A stretch of DNA of 64,000 nucleotides from Amylostereum areolatum. Taxonomy: Eukaryota; Basidiomycota; Agaricomycetes; Russulales; Stereaceae. The stretch lies in the NCBI GenBank assembly GCA_012932865.1, contig SAXG01000017.1:682001-746000 (forward strand), read 5' to 3'. Both the position numbers and the translations under genes were made by a program. Numbering within the stretch: position 1 is the stretch's first letter; each line of letters opens with the position of its first letter. The notes under the pieces are model-generated. The model saw only the letters and a list, made by a program, of their open reading frames with translations, was not told the origin of the DNA and made no database searches. Below, piece by piece: positions 32,957 to 42,711 of the stretch.

Positions 32957-33981
32957 ATGGCCAACGACGTCGACGGACCCCCGACCGACTCGGAGAAGAA
33001 GAAGGACGGCGGCGTGCTCGACTCGCTCTACAGCTGCATCCACGTCCCCGCCTTCAGGATCACCCTCGACCCCCACAGTTCCGTCCTCTCTCTTTCTCGC
33101 TCTCCGCTAAATACTCACCCACCCACCGCGCAGACGCCTTCTCCCCCGCCATCTCCGAACGCTGCTTCACCTACTGCTCCCAGTCCCACCGCGGTCGCAC
33201 CACACACCAAGAGCCCCGCTGTCGCACCTTCTGTCTTCGCCATGTCTTCCCCTTCGAACTTCGCCGCATTCGCATCATCTCTCCCTCCTTCGATCGCAAC
33301 CTCCCCCACACCCACCCCGCCAACGCCGGAAAGTGGCTCCCCATAGACTCCCCCGTCCCTCTCTCCCCAGAACACCGCTCCGTCCTCGACCCCAAACACC
33401 CCCCGTCCGACCACCATTGGTCCTCCGGTTACTATCTCTGGCTCTCCCGCTCCCGTCCCGCCACCGCCGAGCACCTCCTTCACATGCGACACACCATCCA
33501 CACCCAGCACAGCTACGAATCCGCAAAACAGAGGTGGGCACGCGCCGTCAGGGACGGCACAGAGTCCGCCTTCGATTGGAAGGCCACCGACGCAAACATC
33601 TACAACCAAGCCCGCAAACAAGAGCACAAAGACAACCTCTCGTCCGTGTTCTCGTCCCTCCCTTCACCGCTCTCGTCCTCATCCTCTCCACCCCGTAGCA
33701 TCGACCCCCAAGACAGCATGCTGCTCTCCCTCTCCACTCCACCCCCGCTCTTCCAGGGCACGTTCGAAAAGTACCTCGGCCCCGGACAGCGCGCCTTGGT
33801 CCGCATCCGCGACTTGACCATCGCCGGCGACCAGGCTCGCATCGCACGCAGCATGTTCGACTTGACCGTGCAGGGCGCCCCCCTCGACCTCGGCGCAAGG
33901 CTAGGCAAGACCATGTGGCGGATAGTGACCGGGAAGCTCGGCGTCGACGATGACGACGACGACGGGAAGGACGAAGGATGA
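32957..33981 (+). CDS. Uncharacterised protein with twin CX3C motif
   Basis: Starts MANDVDGPPTDSEKKKDGGV, then [20 protein letters not shown]; after one intron of about 65 nt (near 33080-33130) it continues to 33981. The N-terminal part holds CFTYC and CRTFC, a pair of CX3C motifs 14 residues apart, followed by LRHVFPFELRRIRII. The middle is Ser/Pro/His-rich with KWLPIDSPVPLSPEH and HHWSSGYYLWLSR. The C-terminal domain reads TFEKYLGPGQRALVRIRDLT, SMFDLTVQGAPLDLG, KTMWRIVTGKLG and ends in a poly-Asp tail. Twin CX3C motifs mark small Tim-type chaperones, but this protein is far longer and no Tim similarity is otherwise visible. Function unknown; the open frame and composition support a real gene. 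Confidence 0.6.
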
Positions 33982-34137
33982 TGTTGCTCTTCATGGCATG
34001 GCATACGTTAATCGGTTGCCTGGTAGTCGTACCCTGGAATAATAATTTACATTAGACTTTGCTCGACGCCGTGCTCAGCGCATAAGTAAGTACTTGGTGC
34101 GAGGACTGAGTAGGGTCACGTGGGGTGATGGCGCGCG

Positions 34138-34143
34138 ACGCGT
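34138..34143. promoter_or_regulatory. MCB-type ACGCGT box upstream of the PIP/BRCT gene
   Basis: ACGCGT followed by TTCG, about 110 bp before the start codon of a probable replication/repair gene. A single site is near chance frequency; location and target gene make it plausible as an MBF site. Confidence 0.35.
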
Positions 34144-34253
34144 TTCGATCGAGCGCACGCGGCGAGCGTCTGTTTTCAACTTGCCACCCATCGCTTTGTC
34201 TCCTTCCTTCCTCGCTCTCCTCTCCCGGCCCCTCCTTTCCCTCTCCTCGGCCC

Positions 34254-37200
34254 ATGGAGAAACCCGTGAACCCACACTCTACTCGCTCAAAACATCAACT
34301 CACCATCGACCATTTCTACCACGCACCCCGCTTCGACGCTTCCCCCCTCAAAGTGGCGAAGAACGCCGCCCGCAACGGCGCTCCGCCCCCCGCCCCCGCG
34401 TCTAAGCCCTCCTCGAAGGAAAACGTCGACAGCGACGACGAGCTCCTGCTCTCGCCCCAGTCCAAACCCAGAAAGCGCTCGTCCTCGCCCTTCGAACTCG
34501 ATGACGCCGCAAACGCAGAAAGCAGCCGAGCGGGCCATAAGCTCAAGCGACCCAAGCTCGACAGCCGTGCGTCCTCTCTTCCGCCCCTTTTTCACCCCCA
34601 AAAATCTGAGAATTGAAACGTGGGCAGTCGCAGATCACGATCCGGCGAACGTGTTTCCCTCGCTGAAGAAACACCCTTCGAACCCGTTCGACTTTTCGTC
34701 CTCCAGTCCCCCCAGTCCCCCCGCAGCCCTGCCCTTCCCCAGAGTCCACGCAAATCCTCGGATGTCTCCCGCACACGATCCCAGTCCGTGCCCCCGACCC
34801 CGCCCCCGGTGCGCTACGTGAACCTACAGGTCCTCGCCCCGCCGCGTGCCCTCATCGTCCCCCGAGAGGCGCACCCTCCGCTTCACGAGCGTCCCTCTCG
34901 ACCTCGACGCGACCGCCGAAGAGACCGCGATGGACATCGACGACACCGATCATCGGCCGCCGCCCCCGCCCTCGAGCGACATCTCAGACGGCTCGGACGC
35001 GAAGGACGCGGAGAACGCGGGCGCGATTCCGCCCAAGACGCCGGGCCATTTACGTCCTTTGCCGTCCTCGCCCCCCTCCTCGCCTTTGACCCCGATCCCC
35101 ATCACGCCCGCTCCGACGCGGCCGCACCGCCTGTTGGCCGCGACGGAGCTTTACGGCAGTTCGGTGGGTCGCTGGCCCCCTTCCTTTGCTCATTCGATCG
35201 CGTTTTCTCAAACTTGTGCTTTTTTTTGCTACTATTTGTGCAGGAGCCAGAGGAGGAAGAGGAAGGGTGTGCGGCTACGCCCCGGCCGCTGCCCGCCGTG
35301 CGGATTATGAGTGAGGAGACGCCCAAGGCGAACGACGCCAACCCGTTCGCGTTCGGAAGCAAGCGACTTGCTACCACGCCTGAACCCTCTCGCCCTAGCC
35401 CTATAGGACACGCGCGAAGGAGAACACCCTATCCCTTCCGTCGGTCGAGCCCGAACATCCCAATCCCAAATCGGAACCAGAGTCGAGGCCCACGTCTGGT
35501 CTCTCTCATCGCCCACCATCCTCGCTCTCCTTCAGCCGTATCCCTAAACCGTCCACCATCCCACAAACCCCCCGCCACACCCGCGCCGCGAGCGATTCCT
35601 CGCTGTCGTCCGTACCCTCGACGGACGTGGAACCCGATCCCCCATCGGAGCCCGCGCCCCGTCCGTCCTCGTCCACGCAAAAAGCCCCGCCAGCTGCCGC
35701 TCAGGTGCGCCGGATGGTGGGCGCCAAGGCGAGGGGTCCGGGGGAGGAAGATCGCGGGCGTGGGCCGCGGACGGCCGGTCGCGGCGTCGGGGACGCGGGT
35801 AACGCGTTCGGCGTCGTTGAGGCAGCAGTCGGAAACGGAGGACAAGGCGGAGGAGGAGGCTCCCGTGGCCAGTGAGTCGTGTTTTTCGATCCCTGCCTGG
35901 AGACGGTCTTTCTTACGGCCTTTGATGCGTAGGTACGAGCACCGTCGCGTCCACGTCCACGTCCACGCAGCCTTCCAGTCCCAAGAAGGCGCGCATATCC
36001 ACCTTTGCGGCGCCGACGTCGTCCTCGCTCAGCAAGACCGCTGAGCGGGCGGCGCTCGCGTCCCCCACCAAGAAGCCCGTCTCTCTCCCGAAGCCGACGA
36101 CCTCGAGACCCGCGTCGCCGATCAAGCCCGCAGTCCTCCATGGGCTCCTTGCCGAGCGCATCCCACACCCGCCCGCCGTACTCGTCCACGCTGTCCAACC
36201 TGTCCAACGCGATGGCCAAGCTGAAGCGTCCGGGGACCAGCATGGGCTTCTCCCGCGAGAGCGTTGCGCCGGGGTCGACGGGCGAGAAAGGCAAGGCGAG
36301 GGACGACATCGCCGTGAACCGCGAGACGAGACCGACGCCGACGCCGGCGAACGCGAACGCGAACGCGCCGCAGACGCTGAAGAGGGCGGCCACGCTCGGG
36401 TCGCTCGCGAATGGCAAACCGATGGGTCCCGTCGCGGGCTCCAGCGGGGCGCGGCCTTCGGCGGCCTTTGCGCGTCCCGTGGGACGCCCCGCGCCGAAAA
36501 GGATCAACCTCGCGTCTGGGATCGTCGTGGGGAGGGGGACGACGGGGCTGTTTGGGCCGAAGCAGCGGATGTTCGCGAGCAAGAAGTCGAGCTTGCCGGT
36601 CGTTGAGGGGAGTCCGGTCAAGGGAGGGACGGTGGTGAGGAGGGAAGAAGGAATGGGGGAGGAGGAGGAGGAGGAGGAGGAAGAGGGGAGGGGATGATAT
36701 GAAGGCCGCCGTGAAGGACAAGGGCAAGGGAAAGGAGAAGGAACGGGCGCAGGATGCGGAGGAGCAGGCGCAGCCGGGCGACGCTCAGTCCACGAAACAG
36801 AAGGTCACGCCGATGGACATCCGCGCGCTGCTCGACCCGGGCGAGGAAGCCCTCTTCGACTTTTCCTCCACCATGCCGGACGCCGCCCCGAAGCCGAAGC
36901 GCGCGACGGACGTGTGGCGCAACGCGTCCCGGCGCGCGTCCATGGCCTCGCAGATGCTCAACGAGACCCTCGAGGGGCTCCCGCAGACCCCGCCCCGTCC
37001 GCCCCGCGGCAAACCGGTCGAGGTGCGTTCGGGGAGCCCGAGCGAGCGGAGTCGGTCGTTGCGGTCGGCGGGGGAGGGGGAGAAGGGCAAGGGGAGGGGA
37101 AAGGGCGCGCATGTGGCGGCTGGGTCGGGGCAGGCGAGCGGGAGTGGGAGTGGGGGTGGGGCGGCGAGCGGGGCGAAGAAGAGCTCGTCGTTGAAGGTGC

Positions 37201-38048
37201 TGAAGCAGTGCACGGTGTTCGTGGACGTCAGGACGGACGACGGGGACGATGCGGGGGGCTTGTTCGTGGACATGCTCCGAGGCCTCGGCGCCAAGGTGCC
37301 CTTTGTCCATCTTTCGTGCGCGAGCGGAACGCTGATTCGGACGGATTTTGTAGGTGTTGGGACGCGTGGGGCAGACGTGCACGCACATCGTGTTCAAGAA
37401 CGGGCTGGTGAGCACCTTGACGCGCTATCGGTGGGTGAACGTGCTTCGTTGTTTTGTTTGGGGTTTGCTGAGGAACGGGGGGTTGGGATGTTAGATTGTC
37501 GCCGGAGCCGAAGCCGCTGGTGGTGGGCATCGCGTGGGTCGTGGAATGCGTCGAGCAGCGCTCCCACGTCGACGAAGCGCGGTTCGCGGTGGACCTCGAG
37601 GGCGTGAACGTCGCGGGCGTGAACAGGGTACGCGCCGCTCTTTTTTAAATTTATCGCGCTTGGCGCTGCTTTGGGTTTTGGGGCTTTTTTTTTGACGCCG
37701 TGCGTTTTCCTCTTCGCAGCGTCGACGGTCGATGCTGCCCAAGCACATGATCTCTGGGCCGCACACGCCGGAAATGGGCCCGCCGCCTGCGCCGCGCTCG
37801 AGTGGCGGGAACGCGACCGTGAACGCGGGGGACGCGTCCTTCGATTCGCGTGCGTCTCTTTTTCTTTCTGTCTGTGCGTTGCGCGTGCGGTGCTGAATGG
37901 CGGACACGTTCCCCCCGCCGCAGTGGAAGGGGACACCTCGTCGAACGTCAGCATGCAGGTGGACGAGGAGGAAGATCTGCCCCCGCTGGAGCGCGCGCGG
38001 CGCCGGAGGAATAAGCTGTCTGGCGGGCAGCGGGTGCTGAAGTTCTGA
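34254..38048 (+). CDS. BRCT-domain protein with N-terminal PCNA-interacting (PIP) motif
   Basis: Starts MEKPVNPHSTRSKHQLTIDH. Residues 15-22, QLTIDHFY, fit the PIP box Q-x-x-[ILM]-x-x-[FY]-[FY] exactly, with Arg at the +4 position. A long Pro/Ser-rich, low-complexity middle follows (34.5-36.6 kb), including VTPMDIRALLDPGEEALFDF and TPPRPPRGKPVEVR. A BRCT domain spans the last exons: CTVFVDVRTDDGDDAGGLFV, LRGLGAKVLGRVGQTCTHIV, then PLVVGIAWVVECVEQRSHVD with the conserved Trp. The C-terminus is basic (ARRRRNKLSGGQRVLKF). PIP plus BRCT suggests a replication- or repair-linked factor. It resembles microcephalin/Brc1-type proteins only in the BRCT. Exon frames in 34.6-36.1 kb need one or more single-base shifts or unseen introns. 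Confidence 0.65.
36659..36690 (+). repeat. GAG trinucleotide run
   Basis: A (GAG)n-type tract inside the PIP/BRCT gene that would encode poly-Glu; length-variable by nature. Confidence 0.6.
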
Positions 38049-38454
38049 GTGGACGCGATCTTGTTGTTAGGGGATCCTTACGAAGTTTTTACGACCGCGA
38101 ACATCCTTTCTTTTCGAGCTTCCGTTTCCGGCGTCGAGTTATAACCATCTAGCATTCTTTTCTAATGCGTGCGTTCGCGCGAAATCGCCCGCGCAACAGT
38201 TTTCTTTTTCAATAATCGACCGTTTGGCCGGTCTATGTGTAATTTGGGAGGGTACCGTACCGTACGTAAGTGAGTAGGAATGCATTTTGTTTTGTAGCCG
38301 ACGGAGGGGCGGGGGGCGGATGGCTGGAGGGTGTGCGTCGTGTGGCTGGAATGGCGAACTACTACCTATCGAAAGACATCTTCACGCCCCCTTGGAACCG
38401 CCGCCTCCGAGCTGCTTCCACCAGCCCGTCACGGTTCCCCCGCCTCCGCCCCCG
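38049..38454. other. Convergent intergenic region BRCT gene / REX4
   Basis: 3' regions of two converging genes. AT-richer than its surroundings, with T-rich runs near 38100-38215. Nothing else seen. Confidence 0.5.
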
Positions 38455-39775
38455 TCACGTTTTGTTCCCGCCTTTCGGATCACCCTTCCCGCGGCGGGAC
38501 ACGACGGTCGACAGGCCGGTCGATACGCCCTTTTTCTGGACGGCGCCGGACGCGTGCACTTTCGTTAAGGGTTTCGTCTTGGGTTTTGGTGGGGGTCGGG
38601 GGGTCGCAGGGGTGTCGTCGTCGTCGTCGTCGGAGTTGGCGTTGGCGTTGGCGTTGTCTTCATTCCTCGACTGAATTGCGTTTACGTTTGCCTTTGTGGG
38701 TGGAGGTGGAGGGTGTGGAGTCGACGGCGGACACGGCGGAGGGGATCTTGGCTCGCGCCGCGTAGGCGGACGCGAACGGGGACGGTGGCGTAGGGGCGCT
38801 CCCATTGTTTGCGGTGGAGACGGAAGACGGCCATCGTCGCGCGGGCATCGATCACCTGGGGATTTTTGTCAGCGATCGGGTGGAGGAAGAGCGGCGGTCA
38901 GCAAGCACGTACGCTGCTGTGTTCGCCGTCTTGGATGGCCAGACCGAACATGTCGCTCACGAGGTTGCGGAGGGCCGGCCGGGGCGCGCGAGATTGGCCG
39001 TGTTTGTGCGCGAGATGTTGGGTGTCTCGAGTTTGGGCTCGTGGGTGGGAGAGCATGAGGGCCTTTGGGAAGGACCGGGTCAGCGAGGGGACGCGCGAAG
39101 GGGCGGGTGGAGGTAGGGGACCTGCATGTCGTTGTGCACGGCGTGACCGACGAGTGTGCGGTTCTTGAGGAGATCGGAGACGATGAGTTGGACTTCTTCG
39201 AAAGATTTCGCTGGGACGGATGCGTGTGAGGACTCCGTGAGGGGAGGGGAAGGGTAAGCGCACCGTTGACCATGTCGGATTCGCGCACGCCGGACCAACG
39301 GGTGCGCCAGTCGGTGACGCGTTCTTTTTGACGCACAAAAGAGTCGAGAAGGACGGCGCCGTTGTAGTTCACGACGGAGACGCGGGCGAGGGAAGATTCG
39401 GAGCCCAAGGGGCCGACGCCAACCATTTCGCAATCGAGAGCGATGTACTGTGCCCGGGAGGAGGTCTTTGGGTTGGAGAGCGGGATCGTGGGGGGTTGGG
39501 GAGTAGATCATCGTTCGGAGGGCGCCGAGGGATTCTCCGTTGACGATGGTGGAGTCGGAGAGGAGGTGGGCTTGGACATGGCCTCGGTTGGAGGAGGAAG
39601 TCGAGGGCGTCGAGGTCGACGCCGTTGAGGCTGAATCTGCAGGCACGTCGCCGTGAGCGATTTTTCGACGCTTTCGACTCGGCGCGATTTTCTTTGTGAT
39701 TTGTGATTAGGACGGCGCAGAGAGGGGGAAGGGAGGCAGACGCACTTTTTTGAGGGAAAGCCAGTTGGAGGACAT
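38455..39775 (-). CDS. REX4: RNA exonuclease Rex4 (DEDDh family)
   Basis: Starts [10 protein letters not shown]. The exonuclease core reads [20 protein letters not shown] (motif I, D and E), [38 protein letters not shown] (motif II) and [20 protein letters not shown] (motif III, H and D), so all four acidic residues and the His of the DEDDh class are present. A C-terminal acidic/Asn-Ala repeat ([14 protein letters not shown]) precedes [16 protein letters not shown], a motif found at the end of fungal Rex4 proteins. Rex4 trims rRNA precursors. To connect the exonuclease exon with this conserved tail, two +1 shifts are needed (near 38801 and 38671-38680); otherwise the protein stops at 38682. 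The start is only 91 bp from the divergent NAD kinase. Confidence 0.8.
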
Positions 39776-39866
39776 TTTGGAAGAAGGCAAGGGACGTTGG
39801 CGGGCCGGTCCTCCGACTTGAGCTCTGTTTCTTTCGGTTCGCGGGCTTGGATGGTGAAGAACGTTC
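39776..39866. promoter_or_regulatory. 91-bp bidirectional promoter REX4 / NADK
   Basis: Divergent start codons 91 bp apart. The two genes must share promoter elements and have very short leaders. No TATA box is visible. Confidence 0.5.
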
Positions 39867-41409
39867 ATGTTCAGTCTCCTCCGCCTCCGCCCAGCGCTCG
39901 TACGCGCTTCCCGACATTCCACGCTCGCCATTTTCTCAATGGACCGCTGCCCGTTCCCTGCCGTCGGTAGGCTCTACTCGACCGCGTCCACCATCCCGCT
40001 TCCCGTACCACTGCGTGCGTATCCCTCACCTGCCTCCGCTTTCCGTGTCCTTACCAGCTCTCAACTTGCTGAAGACAGCACACGTTCAAATCCCGTCAGG
40101 TCCATCCTCATCGTCAACAAACTAAGGACGAAACCCGTCATTGACGCCATTGACTCCTTTCTAACGTGAGCTCGGGTTTGGCAACGCCGCCGCCGCCGCC
40201 GCCGCACCACCACCTCCTCCCTGTTCTTACCTTCTCCCAGGCATATTCGACAGCATCATCCAAGCGTGCGTGTATTTCATGAGGATAGGAAAGATATCCC
40301 GCAAGACGTCGAAATTTGGAGACCAGGCACGCGTTCTACTTGGCCCTTCCCCGCCGTCTGGCTTATTGACTAGCATTTCAGGCGAAGATGCACATAAAAT
40401 CGACCTCGTTATCACTCTCGGTGGCGACGGCACAATACTCCATGCTTCCTCTCTCTTCAAAGTCGGCGCCGTTCCCCCAGTTCTCAGCTTCTCTATGGGC
40501 ACTCTTGGCTTCCTCCTTCCTTTCCGTACGTTCTTTCTCTCCCCGTGTCTTTTCCGGTTTTCTCATCCTCTCCCAGATGTCGACGATTTTGCAAAAGCCC
40601 TCGAGAGCGTGTTTCAGGGAAAGGCGACCGTCCTCTACCGTATGCGGCTCGCGTGCCAATTTTTCGATCCCAAGGGCGTAAAGATAGACGACGACGGCCA
40701 AGGTCCGTTCACGCCCTTCGCGTGAGTGTCCCCGTGCTCCAACTGAATAGGCTTCCCGCAGACTGGCAGGTCATGAACGAGGTCGCGCTCCACCGCGGCG
40801 CCAGTCCTCACCTTAATACCATCGACGCTTATGTCGACGGCCAACACTTGACAGAGGCCGTCGTGCGTCACGCTTCGTTCATTTCGTCCTCATCCGTCTC
40901 GTTTATGCTTTGAGTTCAGTCAGATGGCCTTATCGTGTCGACGCCGACGGGCTCGACCGCCTACTCGCTTTCGGCGGGCGGACCTATCGTCCATCCGTCG
41001 CTCAGCGCGCTTGTCCTCACTCCAATATGTCCTCGCAGTCTCTCCTTCCGTCCCCTCGTGTTCCCGGCATCATCTTCTATCACCCTTCGAGTACGTCCGT
41101 GACTTCCACCTGGGCGTCTTTTCGTCTCGCTAACGTTGAATGTAGATCGGGGACCGCAGCCGTGCACCGGCGGGGGTGTCGATGGATGGCCAGGTCTCGC
41201 GCGTGCTACAACCGGGAGAGTCTGTCACCGTTCGCGCTTCCCTCCACCCCATTCCTTGTATCAACCGCTCCTCGATTGCGGATCCTCAAGAGGAGCACGA
41301 GGGTGCCGGTCCAGGGAAGGAGGACGACTGGGTGCGCGACATCAATAACCTCCTGCAGTACAACGCGACGTTTAGGAGTAAGGCGTTGACGAGGCATAAT
41401 CGGTCTTAA
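39867..41409 (+). CDS. POS5: NAD kinase, probable mitochondrial (Pos5-like)
   Basis: The N-terminus [20 protein letters not shown] is rich in Arg, Ser and hydrophobics without acids, as in a mitochondrial presequence. The kinase core has [20 protein letters not shown] (GGDGT nucleotide motif), [34 protein letters not shown], then [20 protein letters not shown] followed by [17 protein letters not shown]. All are diagnostic for NAD kinases, which phosphorylate NAD(H) to NADP(H). The C-terminus has [21 protein letters not shown] (CCG)n run lies in an intron at 40182-40213. The intron near 40723-40762 would be unusually short (29-39 nt), so that junction is unsure. The presequence points to Pos5, the mitochondrial isoform; this is inference from composition. 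Confidence 0.87.
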
Positions 41410-41710
41410 AAGTCGGACGTGTACTTTTGGCGATGATGTATTCCGCTGCATACTATCCTATGGGTACTCTCAATATACAACCTAGGCCGGACGAATGGAT
41501 GTACTTCCTGCGAGGAAAGGACGCATATGTGAGGACAAAGCTTCAGCGAGGTTACTCGGCCCCCTTTCCTTTGAGAGACGACCACGCTCGACGCATGGAG
41601 GATGTCTGTGAGCTTCCTGTAGGCGCATCGGCCTTGACCTCTTCCGTGACCACTTTCGTCCCAATGTACTCAGGTGGCGCATCAGGGTCTTGGATTTCCA
41701 CTTGAACCTC
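41410..41710. other. Convergent intergenic region NADK / hypothetical gene
   Basis: 3' regions of two converging genes. A 92-codon plus-strand frame (41427-41705) crosses it but has no family similarity. Confidence 0.4.
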
Positions 41711-42281
41711 TTACGATCGGTTTAAGATTGGAAGAACCGCAGTCCACGCGCTTGGTGCGATCCTGATCAGCTTGTATGGGATGGCACTCTGGGGTTTCTT
41801 GTCGACGCTGGGGTTGGCTCGGAGTCTGATGTGCGCCTCCGTATCAAATTGATAGCGCGTGGAAGATCGTATGCAACAATCGGGTGGAGGCGTGCGGCCA
41901 TACCTAAACGAAGGGTGCTTTCTGCATTCGACCGAGGTGACAGCCATGGTTCCTTCCCATCCGTCTAGGGCAGGGTCAGTGGTCGCGGCGTCGGGAGCGC
42001 TCCTCCCATCGTCGACGGGGAGGTAGGCCGAGAAGGTGAAATGTGTCCGCTCTTTGTTCTTCAGCATGGGAAACGCCTCCATGGCAAAATCGATGGCTTC
42101 CTGGTCGAGACGGATGAGTGTCACCGTCGATCTGGTGGAGAGAGTGGCATACCTGGTAAGTTTTTGCCCGTCCGACCCCTACTTCGTGGGTCTTGTTGTG
42201 GTCCCGGTAAACGAATACCAATGTGTCCGGCCTATCGTTGGCGGGAGTGGGGCGAGAAGAGGGGCCGGGGGTGCTAGACAT
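41711..42281 (-). CDS. Small hypothetical protein
   Basis: Three exons give about 150 residues: MSSTPGPSSRPTPANDRPDT, LVFVYRDHNKTHEVGVGRAK, then after a 49-nt intron EAIDFAMEAFPMLKNKERTH, FTFSAYLPVDDGRSAPDAAT, WEGTMAVTSVECRKHPSF and a last exon EAHIRLRANPSVDKKPQSAI, PYKLIRIAPSAWTAVLPILN. Frames close at good GT-AG boundaries and the reading is smooth, so a real gene is likely. I recognise no family. The alternation of aliphatic strands and one Phe/Met helix suggests a small alpha/beta fold. There is no signal peptide or membrane segment. Confidence 0.55.
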
Positions 42282-42711
42282 CTCGAACTGACTGGGCTCT
42301 GTCGAATGGGTATGGTCAATTAAACAGATCGGAGAGCCCTTAAGTATAAAAATACACGAGGCTGTACTGGTACTAGAGAATGAAACCGCCCGCCGAGGTG
42401 GCACGCAAGTGGCAGTGTGGCACGTTATGAGCCCGAAAAGAAGGAACAATAAGACCAGGATATAGGAGGGGAAACCAATGCAATCGGCAAGGAGAATTGT
42501 CCTCTAAAACAATGGCCTAGGAACAATGCACAGTGGTTGCACTAGCTGATGAGAATGAAGATGCGTATAATGTTCAGCGCAAAGAAGCGACAGAAAAATG
42601 TGAAGGGGTAGAACAGGGCATTCTATACATGCATGAATATGCTTGGGGACAAGAAATACACACCGTCAGCTAACGCTACATCACGATAGATTTACACACG
42701 ACAAGCCAGTC
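42282..42711. other. Intergenic region hypothetical gene / Asteroid-like gene
   Basis: 430 bp between two minus-strand genes; promoter of the small hypothetical gene and 3' region of the nuclease gene. Nothing specific seen. Confidence 0.45.

Noticed and set aside
31055..33076. 673-codon open frame on the minus strand and several long Gly/Val-rich plus-strand frames
   Set aside because: They are open because of extreme GC content; the F-box protein uses only part of this frame before an intron, and the Pro/Arg-rich remainder is an off-frame translation.
40080..40100. GTTCAAATCCC resembling a tRNA B box
   Set aside because: It lies inside the NAD kinase coding region, flanking bases do not pair as a T-stem, and no A box lies at the right distance.
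41427..41705. 92-codon plus-strand frame between NAD kinase and the next gene
   Set aside because: No family similarity and no splice or promoter signals; it lies in overlapping 3' regions.
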